Position numbers and translations under genes: made by a program
Shown here: positions 24,723 through 33,584 of the stretch, piece after piece
Layout: each line of letters opens with the position of its first letter
How positions within the stretch are numbered: the first letter of the stretch is position 1
The notes under the pieces: generated by a model
The model's database searches: none
Told to the model about the DNA's origin: nothing
Seen by the model: only the letters and a program-made list of their open reading frames with translations
NCBI GenBank assembly: GCA_025454525.1
Contig: JALOOG010000044.1
Coordinates: forward strand, 1-41,507
Direction: 5' to 3'
DNA length: 41,507 bases
From: Anaerolineae bacterium
GTDB lineage: Bacteria; Chloroflexota; Anaerolineae; Aggregatilineales; Phototrophicaceae

Positions 24723-26674
24723 CGTAGATCCTCCGTCACAGGTTCAGAGATAAAAGGGATTAGAATAGTGAATTTTGTACCGCGTTCCACTTCACTTTCG
24801 CATTGGATCTCGCAATTCATCAAGCGACACAGTTGATCGACAATCGACAAGCCCAGCCCTACACCGTTGTTGTTGCGTCGTGTCACCGTGCCGTCCACTT
24901 GCCAGAAGGGTTCAAAGATCTGTTCACGCAATTCAGGTGAGATGCCGATGCCTGTATCCGCTACTTGGATCGCCCAACGTGTCGCATCATGAGGCAACCA
25001 GTATAATCGGACTTGGATCGTCCCAGTGAGCGTGAACTTGATCGCATTATCCACCAGATTAAACAAGATCTGTTTGACGCGCCCAAAATCGTTGTAGATT
25101 GTCTCTGGCAGATCGGCATCAACACTCACCGTTAAGGTTAATCCACGACTCACGGCGCGGGTTTCCATGGCAGCCATTAGCGCGTTGATCAAGTCGCTAA
25201 TGGCGAAGCGCTCTGGACGGAGTGAGACTTTGTTCATCTCCAATTGCGACGAATCCAAGAGGTTATTGATAAAGGCCAACAATTCGGCCGCATTGGCATG
25301 AATGCGTTTGATCACATCGCTTTGTTTGGGGGTCAAGTTGCCGTGGATCTGTTCCTCTAAGATCTCCGCGTAACCCATAATCACGTTTAAGGGCGTGCGT
25401 GCATCATGGCTTACATTGGCGAGAATTTGTGTTTTGAGTCGTAATCCTTCTAACGCACGATCCCGCGCCACGATCAAGGCTTCTTGGGCTTTGCGTCGTT
25501 CATCGATCTCGTCCACTAGGCGTAGATTCGCCTCATTGAGTTCAGCGGTGCGGGCCTCTACACGCTCCTCTAGGATTTCGGCGCGGGTGATCAAGTTCTG
25601 TTCGGCCTGCCAACGCGCCTGATACAACGCTTTTAGCATCCGATTCACCTCATCCGCCAAAGTCTTGATCTCATCATCACCGTTGACCTCGATCGCGTTA
25701 GCAAGTCCGGTACGGGTATCGTTGGGATCAGCGCTGATCAGGTTCATTTGTGTTTTGAGACAGGCAATCCGAGAGAGAATCCATTTTTCGAGTAGCCAGT
25801 AGATGATCGCCCCGATGATCAGCCCGATCGCGATCAACGCCATCATAAAGTAGAACACGGTGTTTTGACCGCGTGACCACACCTCGCGATCAATCTGGAC
25901 TTCGATCAAGGCTGCGCCTGTGCCATTGAGATCGGTTAGGAGTGCATAGGCGGCCGTCACTTGATCGTCCAGTGGGGTGATAACTCGGTTTGTGGGATCG
26001 TGCAATTGCAAAACGACCGTTTGTAGACGTGGATCAAGGGGTTGATTCAGGGGAAATAGGTTCAAGTTTAGGCGGGTCATTTCTTCGAGTCGGGAATGGG
26101 TATGTGCATCCAGATAACGCCCCCAGATCATCACCCCTCCGACTGGGCCACTTCCATTGCTTTTAAGAATTGGGATCGCGATCACCAACAATGGATTTTC
26201 TGGTAACAAAATCATGCCTTGTATGGCATTGCCGTCACCGAGTGGGGCAAGTAGCGGGCTAGTCGGTTGTAGATAGTCGGTCATGCTCGTGGGCCAAGGG
26301 ATAGGTGCGCCTTGTTGCAGGTCATACGCACGGGTAACGACCAACTGCCCGTTATCATCCAACATCGCTAAGAGGTTCACATCAAAACTGATAAATGAGG
26401 CATCGATCAAGTTTAAATTGACATATTCGGGGTTTTCGCCTTGTACAAAGGCGTAGGTATCATCCCAATAGGCCCAATCTCGGGCGACTGCGTTCAACGT
26501 CGCAAAATCATCTGTGAGATGATTGAGGACACGCTCAAGATTGCGTTCAGCGATCTCGTGTTCCAAGGATAAATAGCTGTTCATCACGATCAGATGAGAC
26601 GAGAGATACAACAATGTGATCAACGCCAACAAGGTAGCGCTGATGATCAACAAAGTTTTGGAACGTAAGGACAT
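24719..26674 (-). CDS. Membrane sensor histidine kinase with CHASE4 domain
   Basis: The 651-aa kinase has an N-terminal membrane segment (KTLLIISATLLALITLLYL), an extracytoplasmic CHASE4-type sensor marked by ARDWAYWDDTYAFV, a second membrane segment (FMMALIAIGLIIGAIIYWLL), HAMP, a coiled-coil linker (EERVEARTAELNEANLRL), then HisKA with SHDARTPLN and the ATPase N-box NLVDNAIKFT, DTGIGIS and GVGLGLSIV. The HisKA box has D-A in place of the common E-L after SH. I chose ATG 26674 because AGAGGG (26681-26686) sits 6 bases upstream; longer starts lie before it. It heads an operon with a receiver, a hydrolase and a SnoaL-like gene. Confidence 0.92.
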   Translation of the reverse strand: MSLRSKTLLIISATLLALITLLYLSSHLIVMNSYLSLEHEIAERNLERVLNHLTDDFATLNAVARDWAYWDDTYAFVQGENPEYVNLNLIDASFISFDVNLLAMLDDNGQLVVTRAYDLQQGAPIPWPTSMTDYLQPTSPLLAPLGDGNAIQGMILLPENPLLVIAIPILKSNGSGPVGGVMIWGRYLDAHTHSRLEEMTRLNLNLFPLNQPLDPRLQTVVLQLHDPTNRVITPLDDQVTAAYALLTDLNGTGAALIEVQIDREVWSRGQNTVFYFMMALIAIGLIIGAIIYWLLEKWILSRIACLKTQMNLISADPNDTRTGLANAIEVNGDDEIKTLADEVNRMLKALYQARWQAEQNLITRAEILEERVEARTAELNEANLRLVDEIDERRKAQEALIVARDRALEGLRLKTQILANVSHDARTPLNVIMGYAEILEEQIHGNLTPKQSDVIKRIHANAAELLAFINNLLDSSQLEMNKVSLRPERFAISDLINALMAAMETRAVSRGLTLTVSVDADLPETIYNDFGRVKQILFNLVDNAIKFTLTGTIQVRLYWLPHDATRWAIQVADTGIGISPELREQIFEPFWQVDGTVTRRNNNGVGLGLSIVDQLCRLMNCEIQCESEVERGTKFTILIPFISEPVTEDLR

Positions 26675-26833
26675 GATCATCCCTCTAAACCGTAAGACCA
26701 GTCCCTCCAATGTACATAACGATGTTTATGACAAGATGAGAAGGCGTGGGGAATGGGCCGCAGGTGGGTTAAGAAGATCGTAAGCAATGGGTGAAAAGTG
26801 TAAAAATAAACGTAAGAGAGTGAAAACTATTCT

Positions 26834-27241
26834 TTAGGTGTTTGGGGTTAAGTCTTCAACTTCAAGTCGTGGTTCAATCCGTAGAAGCACTTGTGGTAAA
26901 CTATCCTGTGATTTCAAAATATAATAATTTAATCTAGCCAATTGCATGATCGTAGACGCGATAAAGCGGATCGCTGGATTTTCCACACCGATGAATAAGA
27001 CATGCCCTAAAGAGGGGTGTTTTATATAGAGATCTGCGTTTTGTTTAACTTTGCCCAAATGCGTAGGAAAAGTTGTTAACTCTCGGATGTCAATAATCAT
27101 ATGGACAGGCGCTTGGCCCTTGTCTAAATAATTTTGTACCAGATCGAGGGCCAAAATATCTAATTCTTCAAGTAAAACCGCTCCTCGATAGATGACATAG
27201 ACCACTCGATTTTGAATATACCACCGATGATGATGTTGCAT
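26834..27241 (-). CDS. Small STAS-like protein, paralogue 1
   Basis: The 135-aa cytoplasmic protein shares its whole layout with the next gene: W-Y-I-x-(N/H)-R-V-(V/I)-Y near the start, HMI(I/V)DI(R/G) near 55, FPT(H/N)L, HP(S/K)L, (L/F)IGVEN(P/Q)A and AxxMQLAxLNYxIL. The alternation of strands and helices and the central D-I strand resemble STAS or SpoIIAA-like domains. No catalytic residues are seen. The DNA is AT-richer than its neighbours. Its role is unknown; signalling or anti-anti-sigma-like binding is a guess. Confidence 0.75.
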   Translation of the reverse strand: MQHHHRWYIQNRVVYVIYRGAVLLEELDILALDLVQNYLDKGQAPVHMIIDIRELTTFPTHLGKVKQNADLYIKHPSLGHVLFIGVENPAIRFIASTIMQLARLNYYILKSQDSLPQVLLRIEPRLEVEDLTPNT

Positions 27242-27309
27242 TCAACCAAAACCTTTTACCTTAATTTACTACGTAAAATATGTTTGAATTTTATTTTGCT
27301 CTCTATCGA

Positions 27310-27711
27310 TTATGCGTTGTTTTGAAACAAATTAGGTTCAATACGCTTGAGGGCTGCCTCTAAGCTTTCATTAGGTGTAAGAATCTGATAATTGAGTCCC
27401 GCTAACTGCATCACTGCGGAGGTAAGGAAACGTGCAGCTTGATTTTCAATTCCTACAAAGATCATAAAACTAAGCTTTGGATGTTGGGTGTAAATGTCAG
27501 AGTATTTTTTAACTTGGATGAGGTTTGTTGGAAATGATCGCAAGCGTCCAATATCCACAATCATGTGAACTTGTCCTTCACCTTGCTCTAGAAAGTCATA
27601 GGCTTTTCTAGCCATACTTTCCAATTGTTCTAAACTTAATTGGTTGATAAATTGGGTATAAATTACGCGATGTTCAATATACCATGATATTTGATGTTCC
27701 ATTTGCATCAA
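27310..27711 (-). CDS. Small STAS-like protein, paralogue 2
   Basis: The 133-aa protein aligns end to end with the product of the next gene downstream (26834-27241), sharing for example VHMI(V/I)DI, FPT, VKx(Y/N), HPxL and MQLAxLNY. Tandem duplication is the simplest explanation; divergence is high at the termini, so it is not recent. No signal peptide or membrane segment is seen. The 68-base gap between the two is AT-rich. The same uncertain STAS-like assignment applies. Confidence 0.75.
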   Translation of the reverse strand: MMQMEHQISWYIEHRVIYTQFINQLSLEQLESMARKAYDFLEQGEGQVHMIVDIGRLRSFPTNLIQVKKYSDIYTQHPKLSFMIFVGIENQAARFLTSAVMQLAGLNYQILTPNESLEAALKRIEPNLFQNNA

Positions 27712-27900
27712 TAGCCTTTCATTAATCTGCTCATTTTAGCGACCTAAGTGCATGTGTAGGATTATATGGATGTTTTATCGGAAAAGACAAGCGATCATCC
27801 TCATTTACTTTAATTAGAATGAAAACTTCAATACTTGTCTTAGTTTTTAAATAGCAAAAGTGCTAATCAAATTGGGGATTGGTAAACTTAGAGAATCAAA

Positions 27901-27955
27901 AACGCCGCACACGGGGAGGATGTTCGTCATCCTTGAGCTGCCTGTGTGCGGCGTT
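27901..27955 (-). terminator. Branched terminator of the decarboxylase gene
   Basis: AACGCCGCACAC (27901-27912) pairs with GTGTGCGGCGTT (27944-27955), with an inner hairpin AGGATG/CATCCT (27917-27922, 27928-27933). On the minus strand the stem ends in GTTTTTGA, 6 bases after the stop of the decarboxylase gene. Confidence 0.8.
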
Positions 27956-27961
27956 GTCAGT

Positions 27962-29128
27962 TTAAGGCGTAAGGCTGTGTGCCGCGCCTTGACGTTGAAC
28001 ATTCAACGCGACCACTTCCGGAGTCGGAAAGCCATTAAAAGCAACCGCGTACTCGGTGACATACGCCCCCGAATCTAAAAAGATCAGTTTATCGCCGACA
28101 TGGATTTCAGGCAATTCCATGTTCCGTGCGACCACATCGCAACTATCACAACTGGGGCCGGCTAAAGTGTAGATTTGACGAGTGCGATCCGCCGCTTCTT
28201 CACCCAACACGCGCACAACTGGCGGAAAGCCTTCAAACGTCTCCATTAGGCCATTAAACACGCCAGCATCCATGTACAACCACATATCTCCACCCCGCGG
28301 CGCTTTGCCTTCTACGGTCACGATCAACCGGCCGGCTTCACCCACCAACCCGCGTCCCGGTTCTAACACCAACATCAGGTTCGGATGATACGGGATATAG
28401 GCTTCTACCGCGGCCATCGTCACATCCCCGATCGTTTCTAACGTTGGGATCGAAGCATCGTGATAGTGTCCGGCTGGGAAACCACCACCAATATCTAAGA
28501 AGAAGAAATCATGGCCTTTGGCTTGTGCTTGTTTCCACACATCCCCACAGGCGCGGATCGCGTTCACCCAATTTTGCGGGCTAAGGCATTGTGAACCGAC
28601 ATGGAACGATAACCCGATCACGGTGAGGCCAAGATCACGGGCTTGTTCAGCGAGTTCAAGCGCTTGTTCACCCGACACACCAAATTTGCCAGCTAAAGGC
28701 AGCACGCTACCCGTGTTATCAACGGCCAAACGGATATAGACTTTGAGATCTGGGGCGATTTGCGCCACTTTTTCGACCTCATAGGGTGAATCGACTACCA
28801 CGGCGAATACTTTAGCCGATTGCATCCGGCGTAAAAATGTCGGATTTTTGATCGGGTTGCTACAAATGATCTGATCACCTGTCGCACCCACCTTTAACGC
28901 TAATTCCAGTTCAGCTAAAGACGCGATCTCTAATCCGCCGCCGTTGTTGACGACAAATTCACAGATCATCGGGTTGGCATTCGCTTTGACTGCGTAGTAC
29001 ACCAGTCCCCCCGTAAAATTGCTTAGGAAGCGGCGGTAGGTGGTATTGATGATGTCAAAATCAATGGCAAGGGTCGGAGTCGATAGAGCAGGATCGGACA
29101 AAAAATCATCGAGATGAACCGTGTTCAA
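27962..29128 (-). CDS. PLP-dependent ornithine-type decarboxylase (fold III)
   Basis: The 388-aa enzyme is of the alanine-racemase-fold decarboxylase family (eukaryotic-type ornithine decarboxylase and relatives), which makes putrescine from ornithine. Landmarks are the PLP lysine in YYAVKAN (K48), the HVGSQ block, GGGFPAGH, the phosphate-binding LEPGRGLV and the substrate/catalytic Cys region GPSCDSCD; the final GAYVTEYAV carries the late Tyr of the family. I chose TTG 29128: a perfect AAGGAGGT (29138-29145) lies 9 bases upstream; the longer open frame from 29176 reads through this site and adds 16 unlikely residues. Lysine or diaminopimelate specificity cannot be excluded. Confidence 0.9.
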   Translation of the reverse strand: MNTVHLDDFLSDPALSTPTLAIDFDIINTTYRRFLSNFTGGLVYYAVKANANPMICEFVVNNGGGLEIASLAELELALKVGATGDQIICSNPIKNPTFLRRMQSAKVFAVVVDSPYEVEKVAQIAPDLKVYIRLAVDNTGSVLPLAGKFGVSGEQALELAEQARDLGLTVIGLSFHVGSQCLSPQNWVNAIRACGDVWKQAQAKGHDFFFLDIGGGFPAGHYHDASIPTLETIGDVTMAAVEAYIPYHPNLMLVLEPGRGLVGEAGRLIVTVEGKAPRGGDMWLYMDAGVFNGLMETFEGFPPVVRVLGEEAADRTRQIYTLAGPSCDSCDVVARNMELPEIHVGDKLIFLDSGAYVTEYAVAFNGFPTPEVVALNVQRQGAAHSLTP

Positions 29129-29286
29129 CTCAGCAGTACCTCCTTCAAGATATGCGATTGTGTTGCAAAAGGGCAATAGGACGAATCATACAACCAATCC
29201 CCCCAAATGTCTATAAAGAATTTGTTAAATCAATACCAGTTCTTTAAACAAATTTTAAAACAAGGGGTGCGTTCGATAAACCGCGC

Positions 29287-29315
29287 TTGAAGTCTAATCG
29301 ATTCTCGTTTAGAAC
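29287..29315 (+). promoter_or_regulatory. Promoter of the FGE-domain gene
   Basis: TTGAAG (29287-29292) and TAGAAC (29310-29315) are separated by 17 bases. Downstream, CTGGGA/TCCCAG (29332-29337, 29342-29347) would form a small hairpin in the leader. Confidence 0.4.
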
Positions 29316-29374
29316 TGTAGCACATACCAAACTGGGAGGACTCCCAGCGGATCTTTTGAGGAGCGATTTATATT

Positions 29375-30770
29375 ATGGGACAAAGTTACGGCAGACTCGG
29401 CAGCGGTGGACGACGCAATACCGCCGCTGTATGGCAATGGCTGATTATTGGCGGGATCTTCGGCATGTTCTGTACCGCGATCCTGTTTTTTACCTTATTG
29501 ATCTTCGGGTTTGTGGGGATCGATCCCACAGGAAGCGGGCGGATCGGTGCGACACAAACGGCTGTAGTGCAGATTGTTACCGCTACACCGGATCTGAATG
29601 CGCCCACCATCACCCCCGTGATCGTCACCGCAACCCCTGAACCGACCACTCCATCACCGACCCTTGACTCCAATAACGCGCTGACCTTTGCGACTCCCAC
29701 GATCCCCGTAACGATCACGTCCACCACCGAAGCAGCCGCCCCCACCGAGGAAGTCACTGTTCCCACGGCCCAAGCAGGTGATCCGGTGACGGCCAACACC
29801 GCCGTTGAGATCCCCCCGCAGCTGGTCGGGATCGGTTCATCAATGGTGCGCGTAGACGGTGGTACGTTCACTATGGGGACGACACCACAAGAGGTTGCTG
29901 AGGCCGTGCGGATTTGTGTGGAACGTGATCAAGCCAATTGTGTCACCAGTTTCGGTGATGACTCGGTGCCGCAATTTGATGTGACGGTGGACGCATTCCA
30001 GATCGAACGAACAGAAGTCTCATTACGCCAATATGTGGCCTTTTTGAATTACCTGCAATCAACTGGACGAAACCATCTCAATGGGTGTGGAACAGACGGT
30101 ATACCCCGTCAATGTGTCGCGACCCAGCAAGAACAATCCTTTAGCTTGATCTTTTATGACAGCGCCAACTATGAAGTACGCCCCGACTTTTTAGCAGATA
30201 ACGCTGCCGTCTATGTCACTTGGTACGGAGCAGATGCTTATTGTCGTGCTTTAGGGCGGCGGCACTGAAACCGAAGCGGTTTTATCAGTAGAAGCGTTCG
30301 GGGATGCACCTTCAGGTTTCGGCGCGATCAACATGGCCGGCAATGCGGGCGAATGGGTGTTTGATTGGTACGACGGCACGATCTACACCACTTATCTGAA
30401 TCAAGGAGTCGTGGTCAACCCTAGTGGACCCACGACTCCGCGCGTTGATCGGGTATTTCGGGGCGGCAATTGGGCCGATCTGCCATTTTTTGCGCGCTTA
30501 GTCCATCGTCAACACATCCCGCCGAATTCTACCGATGTTCGGGTCGGTTTCCGTTGTGCCGATGATCTGGAAGAACCGGCCAGTACCATCCCATCCGGCG
30601 GCAATACTGGCACGGTAGGTACACCTGATCCCTCTACGTTAGGTCAGATCAACCCGCCGGTGGATGCGAACGCGGCCCCAACCTTACCGGCCGCTCCAAC
30701 ACAACCGATCACCGGCCCCACACCTACTACCACCCCGATCCCGGCCGCCCCTCCAGGAAGTGATGGCTAG
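29375..30770 (+). pseudogene. Membrane-anchored FGE-sulfatase-domain protein, disrupted by an internal deletion
   Basis: The first frame (29375-30268) encodes a membrane segment (WLIIGGIFGMFCTAILFFTLLIFG), a Thr/Pro-rich linker and the first half of an FGE/SUMF1 domain (MVRVDGGTFTMGT, FQIERTEVSLRQYVAFLN, WYGADAYCRALGRR). It then stops at once. A second frame, shifted by one, continues with GFGAINMAGNAGEWVFDWY, FRGGNWAD and VGFRCADD, then a Pro/Thr tail to 30770. The obligatory LPTEAEWEYAARGG block and about 30-40 residues after it are missing, at GGGCGGCGGC (30254-30263), as expected from a deletion between GGCGGC repeats. AGGAG precedes the ATG. The gene as shown cannot make an intact domain; assembly collapse is possible. 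Confidence 0.85.
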
Positions 30771-30814
30771 TGAATCGTTATCAGTATTTAAACTGTAATT
30801 AAGTAAAACGTTTT

Positions 30815-30853
30815 AGACTCTGCTTCATTGATCAAGATTGTGGAGCAGAGTCT
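30815..30853 (+). promoter_or_regulatory. Hairpin overlapping the ribosome site of the next gene
   Basis: AGACTCTGCT (30815-30824) and AGCAGAGTCT (30844-30853) are exact complements with a 19-base loop. The stem ends one base before ATG 30855 and includes part of its GGAG ribosome site (30842-30845). It could restrain translation or end the upstream transcript; no T run follows. Confidence 0.55.
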
Positions 30854-30854
30854 G

Positions 30855-31199
30855 ATGAACCTGAATGAACCAGATGTGATCTTTCACCTCTATGCGATGC
30901 CCGAATTCGGTGGGATCTTGATGATCGCCAACCATGCAGAAGCAATGGACTTGGCCTTAGCCTTAGCAAAATCGCGTCCCGGTGTCGAACGTACTGAAGT
31001 GGATGACCTGATGATCACCTCCTACATCATGTCAGAAGATCCACATGTCGCTAATCAAGAAGGCGATCAAGGCCCGTTCAAATATCGTGTCTATCTACAA
31101 GACACAATCTCCCCTTCCCAGTTCGTGCGTGAATTTCAGGCCCTCTTACGTCAGCAATTGGAATCACACGATCTCGTTCCCGCGATCATCGTAGAATAA
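30855..31199 (+). CDS. Small soluble protein, function unknown
   Basis: The 114-aa protein has no signal peptide. It reads as alternating strands and helices: VIFHLYAMPEFGG, AMDLALALAKSRPGVERTEVDD, a central YIMSEDPHVAN acidic segment, and FVREFQALLRQQLES. I do not recognise a family. ATG 30855 is preferred over TTG 30828, because GGAG lies 9 bases upstream and the TTG falls in a hairpin loop. It stands alone between two exported-protein genes. Confidence 0.6.
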   Translation: MNLNEPDVIFHLYAMPEFGGILMIANHAEAMDLALALAKSRPGVERTEVDDLMITSYIMSEDPHVANQEGDQGPFKYRVYLQDTISPSQFVREFQALLRQQLESHDLVPAIIVE

Positions 31200-31320
31200 G
31201 TTCGGTCATTCTCTAACATTACGATCTAAATGTTTAGTGAGAGTCGTTGATCCACACTTGCTAAACCTTTCAATGCACCTTAAGGTAATGACGGATATTT
31301 GTAAATAAGGGAGACGGCTT

Positions 31321-32187
31321 ATGAAACATCAACGCACTTGGCAAGTGTTCGGCGTGTTATTGGCAGTGGTTTGTATGGTCATGGTTCAATTAAGTTTCGC
31401 GCAAGATAGCACCCCTGAACCCACCCCACAAGGCACGCCTGCCAATGTCCCATCGCAGATCGGCGCAGCGCTCTCAGCGCTTGGCACCGAGGTCGGTACG
31501 GCGATCGAACTCTCGTCGCTAGAACGTTATGTTTATGAAGAGCAAGTCTTTAACGATAGTAGCTTGGGATGTCCGCAAGAAGGACAAAGTTATGCCCAAG
31601 CGACGACACGCGGTTATCGTTTTGAGTTGGTCTACCAAGGTCAACAATACGAGTATCGTATCTCTGAAGACGGTACGAATGTGGTCTATTGCGGCGTGAA
31701 TGAGGCCGTCCAAGCCACCGCCGAAGCGGGTATTACCGTTGGTGAACGCTTAACCTGTGACTCCACTTTGGCATTATTGGTGAGCTTAGCGGTGCGCGAT
31801 TATGGCTACGAAACGGATCTGCTTGACCTCAATACCTTCGATTTTGGGCAATATAGCACCATTTACAGCGAAGCCCATAGCGACATGGACGACATGGGGC
31901 AAGGCGATCAAGGCCAAGCGACTGAAGAACCCGGAATGGATATGGATCAAGCGACTGAAGAACCCGGAACTAGCGCGGATCAAGCGACTGAAGAAGCGGG
32001 CATGGGTCAAGCCACACTTGAGGCAACACCCTCCGCCGATGCTGGACAAAGCGGCACGGGCATGTCGATGACACAACTCACTGCGCCACAAATTGCGAAT
32101 GAAGATCCCGTTTGTACGCAATTGCGGGCTGATGTTGAAGCGTTTTTTATGGATGCGCTGATGCAATCCACCATGGACGGTATGTAA
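31321..32187 (+). CDS. Exported protein with SLGCPQ-type domain and acidic repeats
   Basis: The 288-aa product has a signal peptide (MKHQRTWQVFGVLLAVVCMVM...FAQD), a Thr/Pro linker (PEPTPQGTP) and a domain with SLGCPQEGQSYAQATTRGY, FELVYQGQQYEYRISEDG and VVYCG. That Cys-to-Cys module (paired Cys, YAQ...GY, YEYR) is known to me from many Chloroflexota and cyanobacterial exported proteins of unknown function. After it come a Cys-rich stretch, three 11-residue QATEEPG repeats and a Met/Thr-rich end. It is followed by a terminator-type hairpin. Confidence 0.8.
   Translation: MKHQRTWQVFGVLLAVVCMVMVQLSFAQDSTPEPTPQGTPANVPSQIGAALSALGTEVGTAIELSSLERYVYEEQVFNDSSLGCPQEGQSYAQATTRGYRFELVYQGQQYEYRISEDGTNVVYCGVNEAVQATAEAGITVGERLTCDSTLALLVSLAVRDYGYETDLLDLNTFDFGQYSTIYSEAHSDMDDMGQGDQGQATEEPGMDMDQATEEPGTSADQATEEAGMGQATLEATPSADAGQSGTGMSMTQLTAPQIANEDPVCTQLRADVEAFFMDALMQSTMDGM
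31915..32013 (+). repeat. Three tandem 33-bp repeats coding for QATEEPG units
   Basis: CAAGCGACTGAAGAA occurs at 31915, 31948 and 31981, exactly 33 bases apart. The unit encodes (D)QATEEPG or QATEEAG plus four variable residues. It is in frame, so copy number can change without breaking the protein. Confidence 0.85.
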
Positions 32188-32193
32188 TGTCTT

Positions 32194-32223
32194 GGGGCGG
32201 GCGCTTCATGTGCGCCCGCCTTG
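32194..32223 (+). terminator. Terminator after the exported repeat protein
   Basis: GGCGGGCGC (32196-32204) pairs with GCGCCCGCC (32212-32220) around a 7-base loop, 8 bases after the stop, but only TT follows. Confidence 0.65.
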
Positions 32224-32436
32224 AAAAAGCACAAAATTTACGTTTTCATCCATTTTTTAATCTTTTTCCTAGTTGCGCGGAATCCCTCTAAAATGACGCG
32301 CAATTCGCCATTCTCACAGATTATTACAACGAAAAAACCGGATTTTAAAAATTTTAAATGTGGTTTTTGATCCAATTTACCCCCCAGCAATCCCATAAGT
32401 TCAACATGAGAAATTAGAAATTTGCTTGTTTTAGAT

Positions 32437-32474
32437 TTGACTTAATATTACAAGTGGTGTACATTTATTTACAC
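32437..32474 (+). promoter_or_regulatory. Promoter with overlapping palindrome for the response regulator
   Basis: TTGACT (32437-32442) and TACATT (32460-32465) are 17 bases apart. A palindrome GTGTA-N8-TACAC (32457-32474) covers the -10 and the likely start of transcription, about 36 bases before the ATG. This placement fits repression or autoregulation. The bound protein is not known. Confidence 0.5.
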
Positions 32475-32509
32475 AAATGAATTGCGTTATATTGCGGGAG
32501 AGCCAAGTC

Positions 32510-33229
32510 ATGAGAAAATCGAAAGTCCTACTCGTTGAAGATGACGCGGGGATTAGCAAGTTAGTCAATGATTATTTGACCAAGCATGGTTACGAAGTGG
32601 TGTGTATTTCTGATGGGCCAGACGCGCTAGAACACATTAAACAGCGCGGGTTGCCTCATATCGCTTTGATCGACCTTGGATTGCCTACGATGCACGGTTT
32701 TGAGGTCAGTAGCCGCCTGAAACAAATGGCGGATGTGCCGATCATCTTTGTCACTTCCACCAACGACACCGATACGATCGTGCAAGGCCTGAAAAAATAT
32801 GCCGAAGATTTTATTGTGAAGCCGTTTGAGTTGCGAGAACTGGAAGCACGGATTCAGGTGGTTTTGGCGCGGATGCCCAGCCTTGATTACGCCAGTGAAC
32901 CCGTCGTCACGATCGATGAACATCTGAACATCGATTTCGCCCATAACCGGATCGTGCTGAATAATAAATCGATCGGACTCACCCCAACCGAGTCGATCTT
33001 ACTGCACGTTTTATTACGCAATGCCGGCCGCGTGGTCGAAAACCGCATGTTGATCGCCCGCGTATGGCCCAATGAAGAGGTATTTGAAGATACCTTGCGC
33101 GTCCACATGCACCGCTTACGCCGCAAATTAGAGGCGGATTCTCATCATCCCCATTACATCCGCACTGAACGCGGGGTCGGTTATATGTTCACGGTGAAAC
33201 CACCGGAAACGGAAGAAATCGCGTCCTAA
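32510..33229 (+). CDS. OmpR-type response regulator (orphan)
   Basis: The 239-aa regulator has a receiver domain (VLLVEDD, phospho-acceptor in ALIDLGLP, IIFVTST, Lys in FIVKPFELREL) followed by a winged-helix DNA-binding domain (IGLTPTESILLHVLL, RMLIARVWPNEEVFEDTLRVHMHRLRRKL, YIRTERGVGYMF). ATG 32510 has GGGAG 9 bases upstream and matches the family start; the longer open frame from 32477 does not. No kinase gene is nearby. The palindrome over its own promoter hints at autoregulation. A hairpin terminator follows. Confidence 0.93.
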   Translation: MRKSKVLLVEDDAGISKLVNDYLTKHGYEVVCISDGPDALEHIKQRGLPHIALIDLGLPTMHGFEVSSRLKQMADVPIIFVTSTNDTDTIVQGLKKYAEDFIVKPFELRELEARIQVVLARMPSLDYASEPVVTIDEHLNIDFAHNRIVLNNKSIGLTPTESILLHVLLRNAGRVVENRMLIARVWPNEEVFEDTLRVHMHRLRRKLEADSHHPHYIRTERGVGYMFTVKPPETEEIAS

Positions 33230-33274
33230 TCATGTTTGTCGCACGACAGACTTCTCTTGATCATCGCGAAAGCA

Positions 33275-33303
33275 AGGGCGATACACCCGACAAGTATCGC
33301 CCT
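33275..33303 (+). terminator. Terminator of the response-regulator gene
   Basis: AGGGCGATAC (33275-33284) and GTATCGCCCT (33294-33303) form a perfect 10-bp stem with a 9-base loop. The stretch from here to 33580 holds no gene I can see. Confidence 0.6.
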
Positions 33304-33584
33304 GATCATGTTGTGTCCCTCAATCATCCCAATTTTACAGATCTTCATGCTTGCAAATAGGTGATCTCAAGCTGGTTTTAGCTTGGGACAATCGCTCCAC
33401 CACAAGGAGTCGGTTTCGTCCGCGCTACAAAATGCGGCAGCGGCTAAGACAAAATTTATCTGGTGACAGCGGCAACGTGATCAGCTGAATTGTAAGATTG
33501 AAACGGTAAACACCCCAAAATCATAAACAAGGTTGAACTGCGAAGCACATGAGTCAAGAAACGGAAAGTTGCGGCCTAAAGTCG

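Noticed and set aside
29129-29176. Longer N-terminus for the decarboxylase
   Set aside because: This reads through a perfect AAGGAGGT; the TTG at 29128 is correctly spaced behind it.
29386-29871. Long minus-strand open frames opposite coding regions, such as this one or 6992-7489 and 10742-11116
   Set aside because: They are antisense shadows of well-supported genes, caused by codon bias, with no family motifs.
32231-32246. 16-base exact match ACAAAATTTACGTTTT, also near 35350
   Set aside because: It is AT-rich and short enough to occur by chance in a 41-kb window, with no wider similarity.
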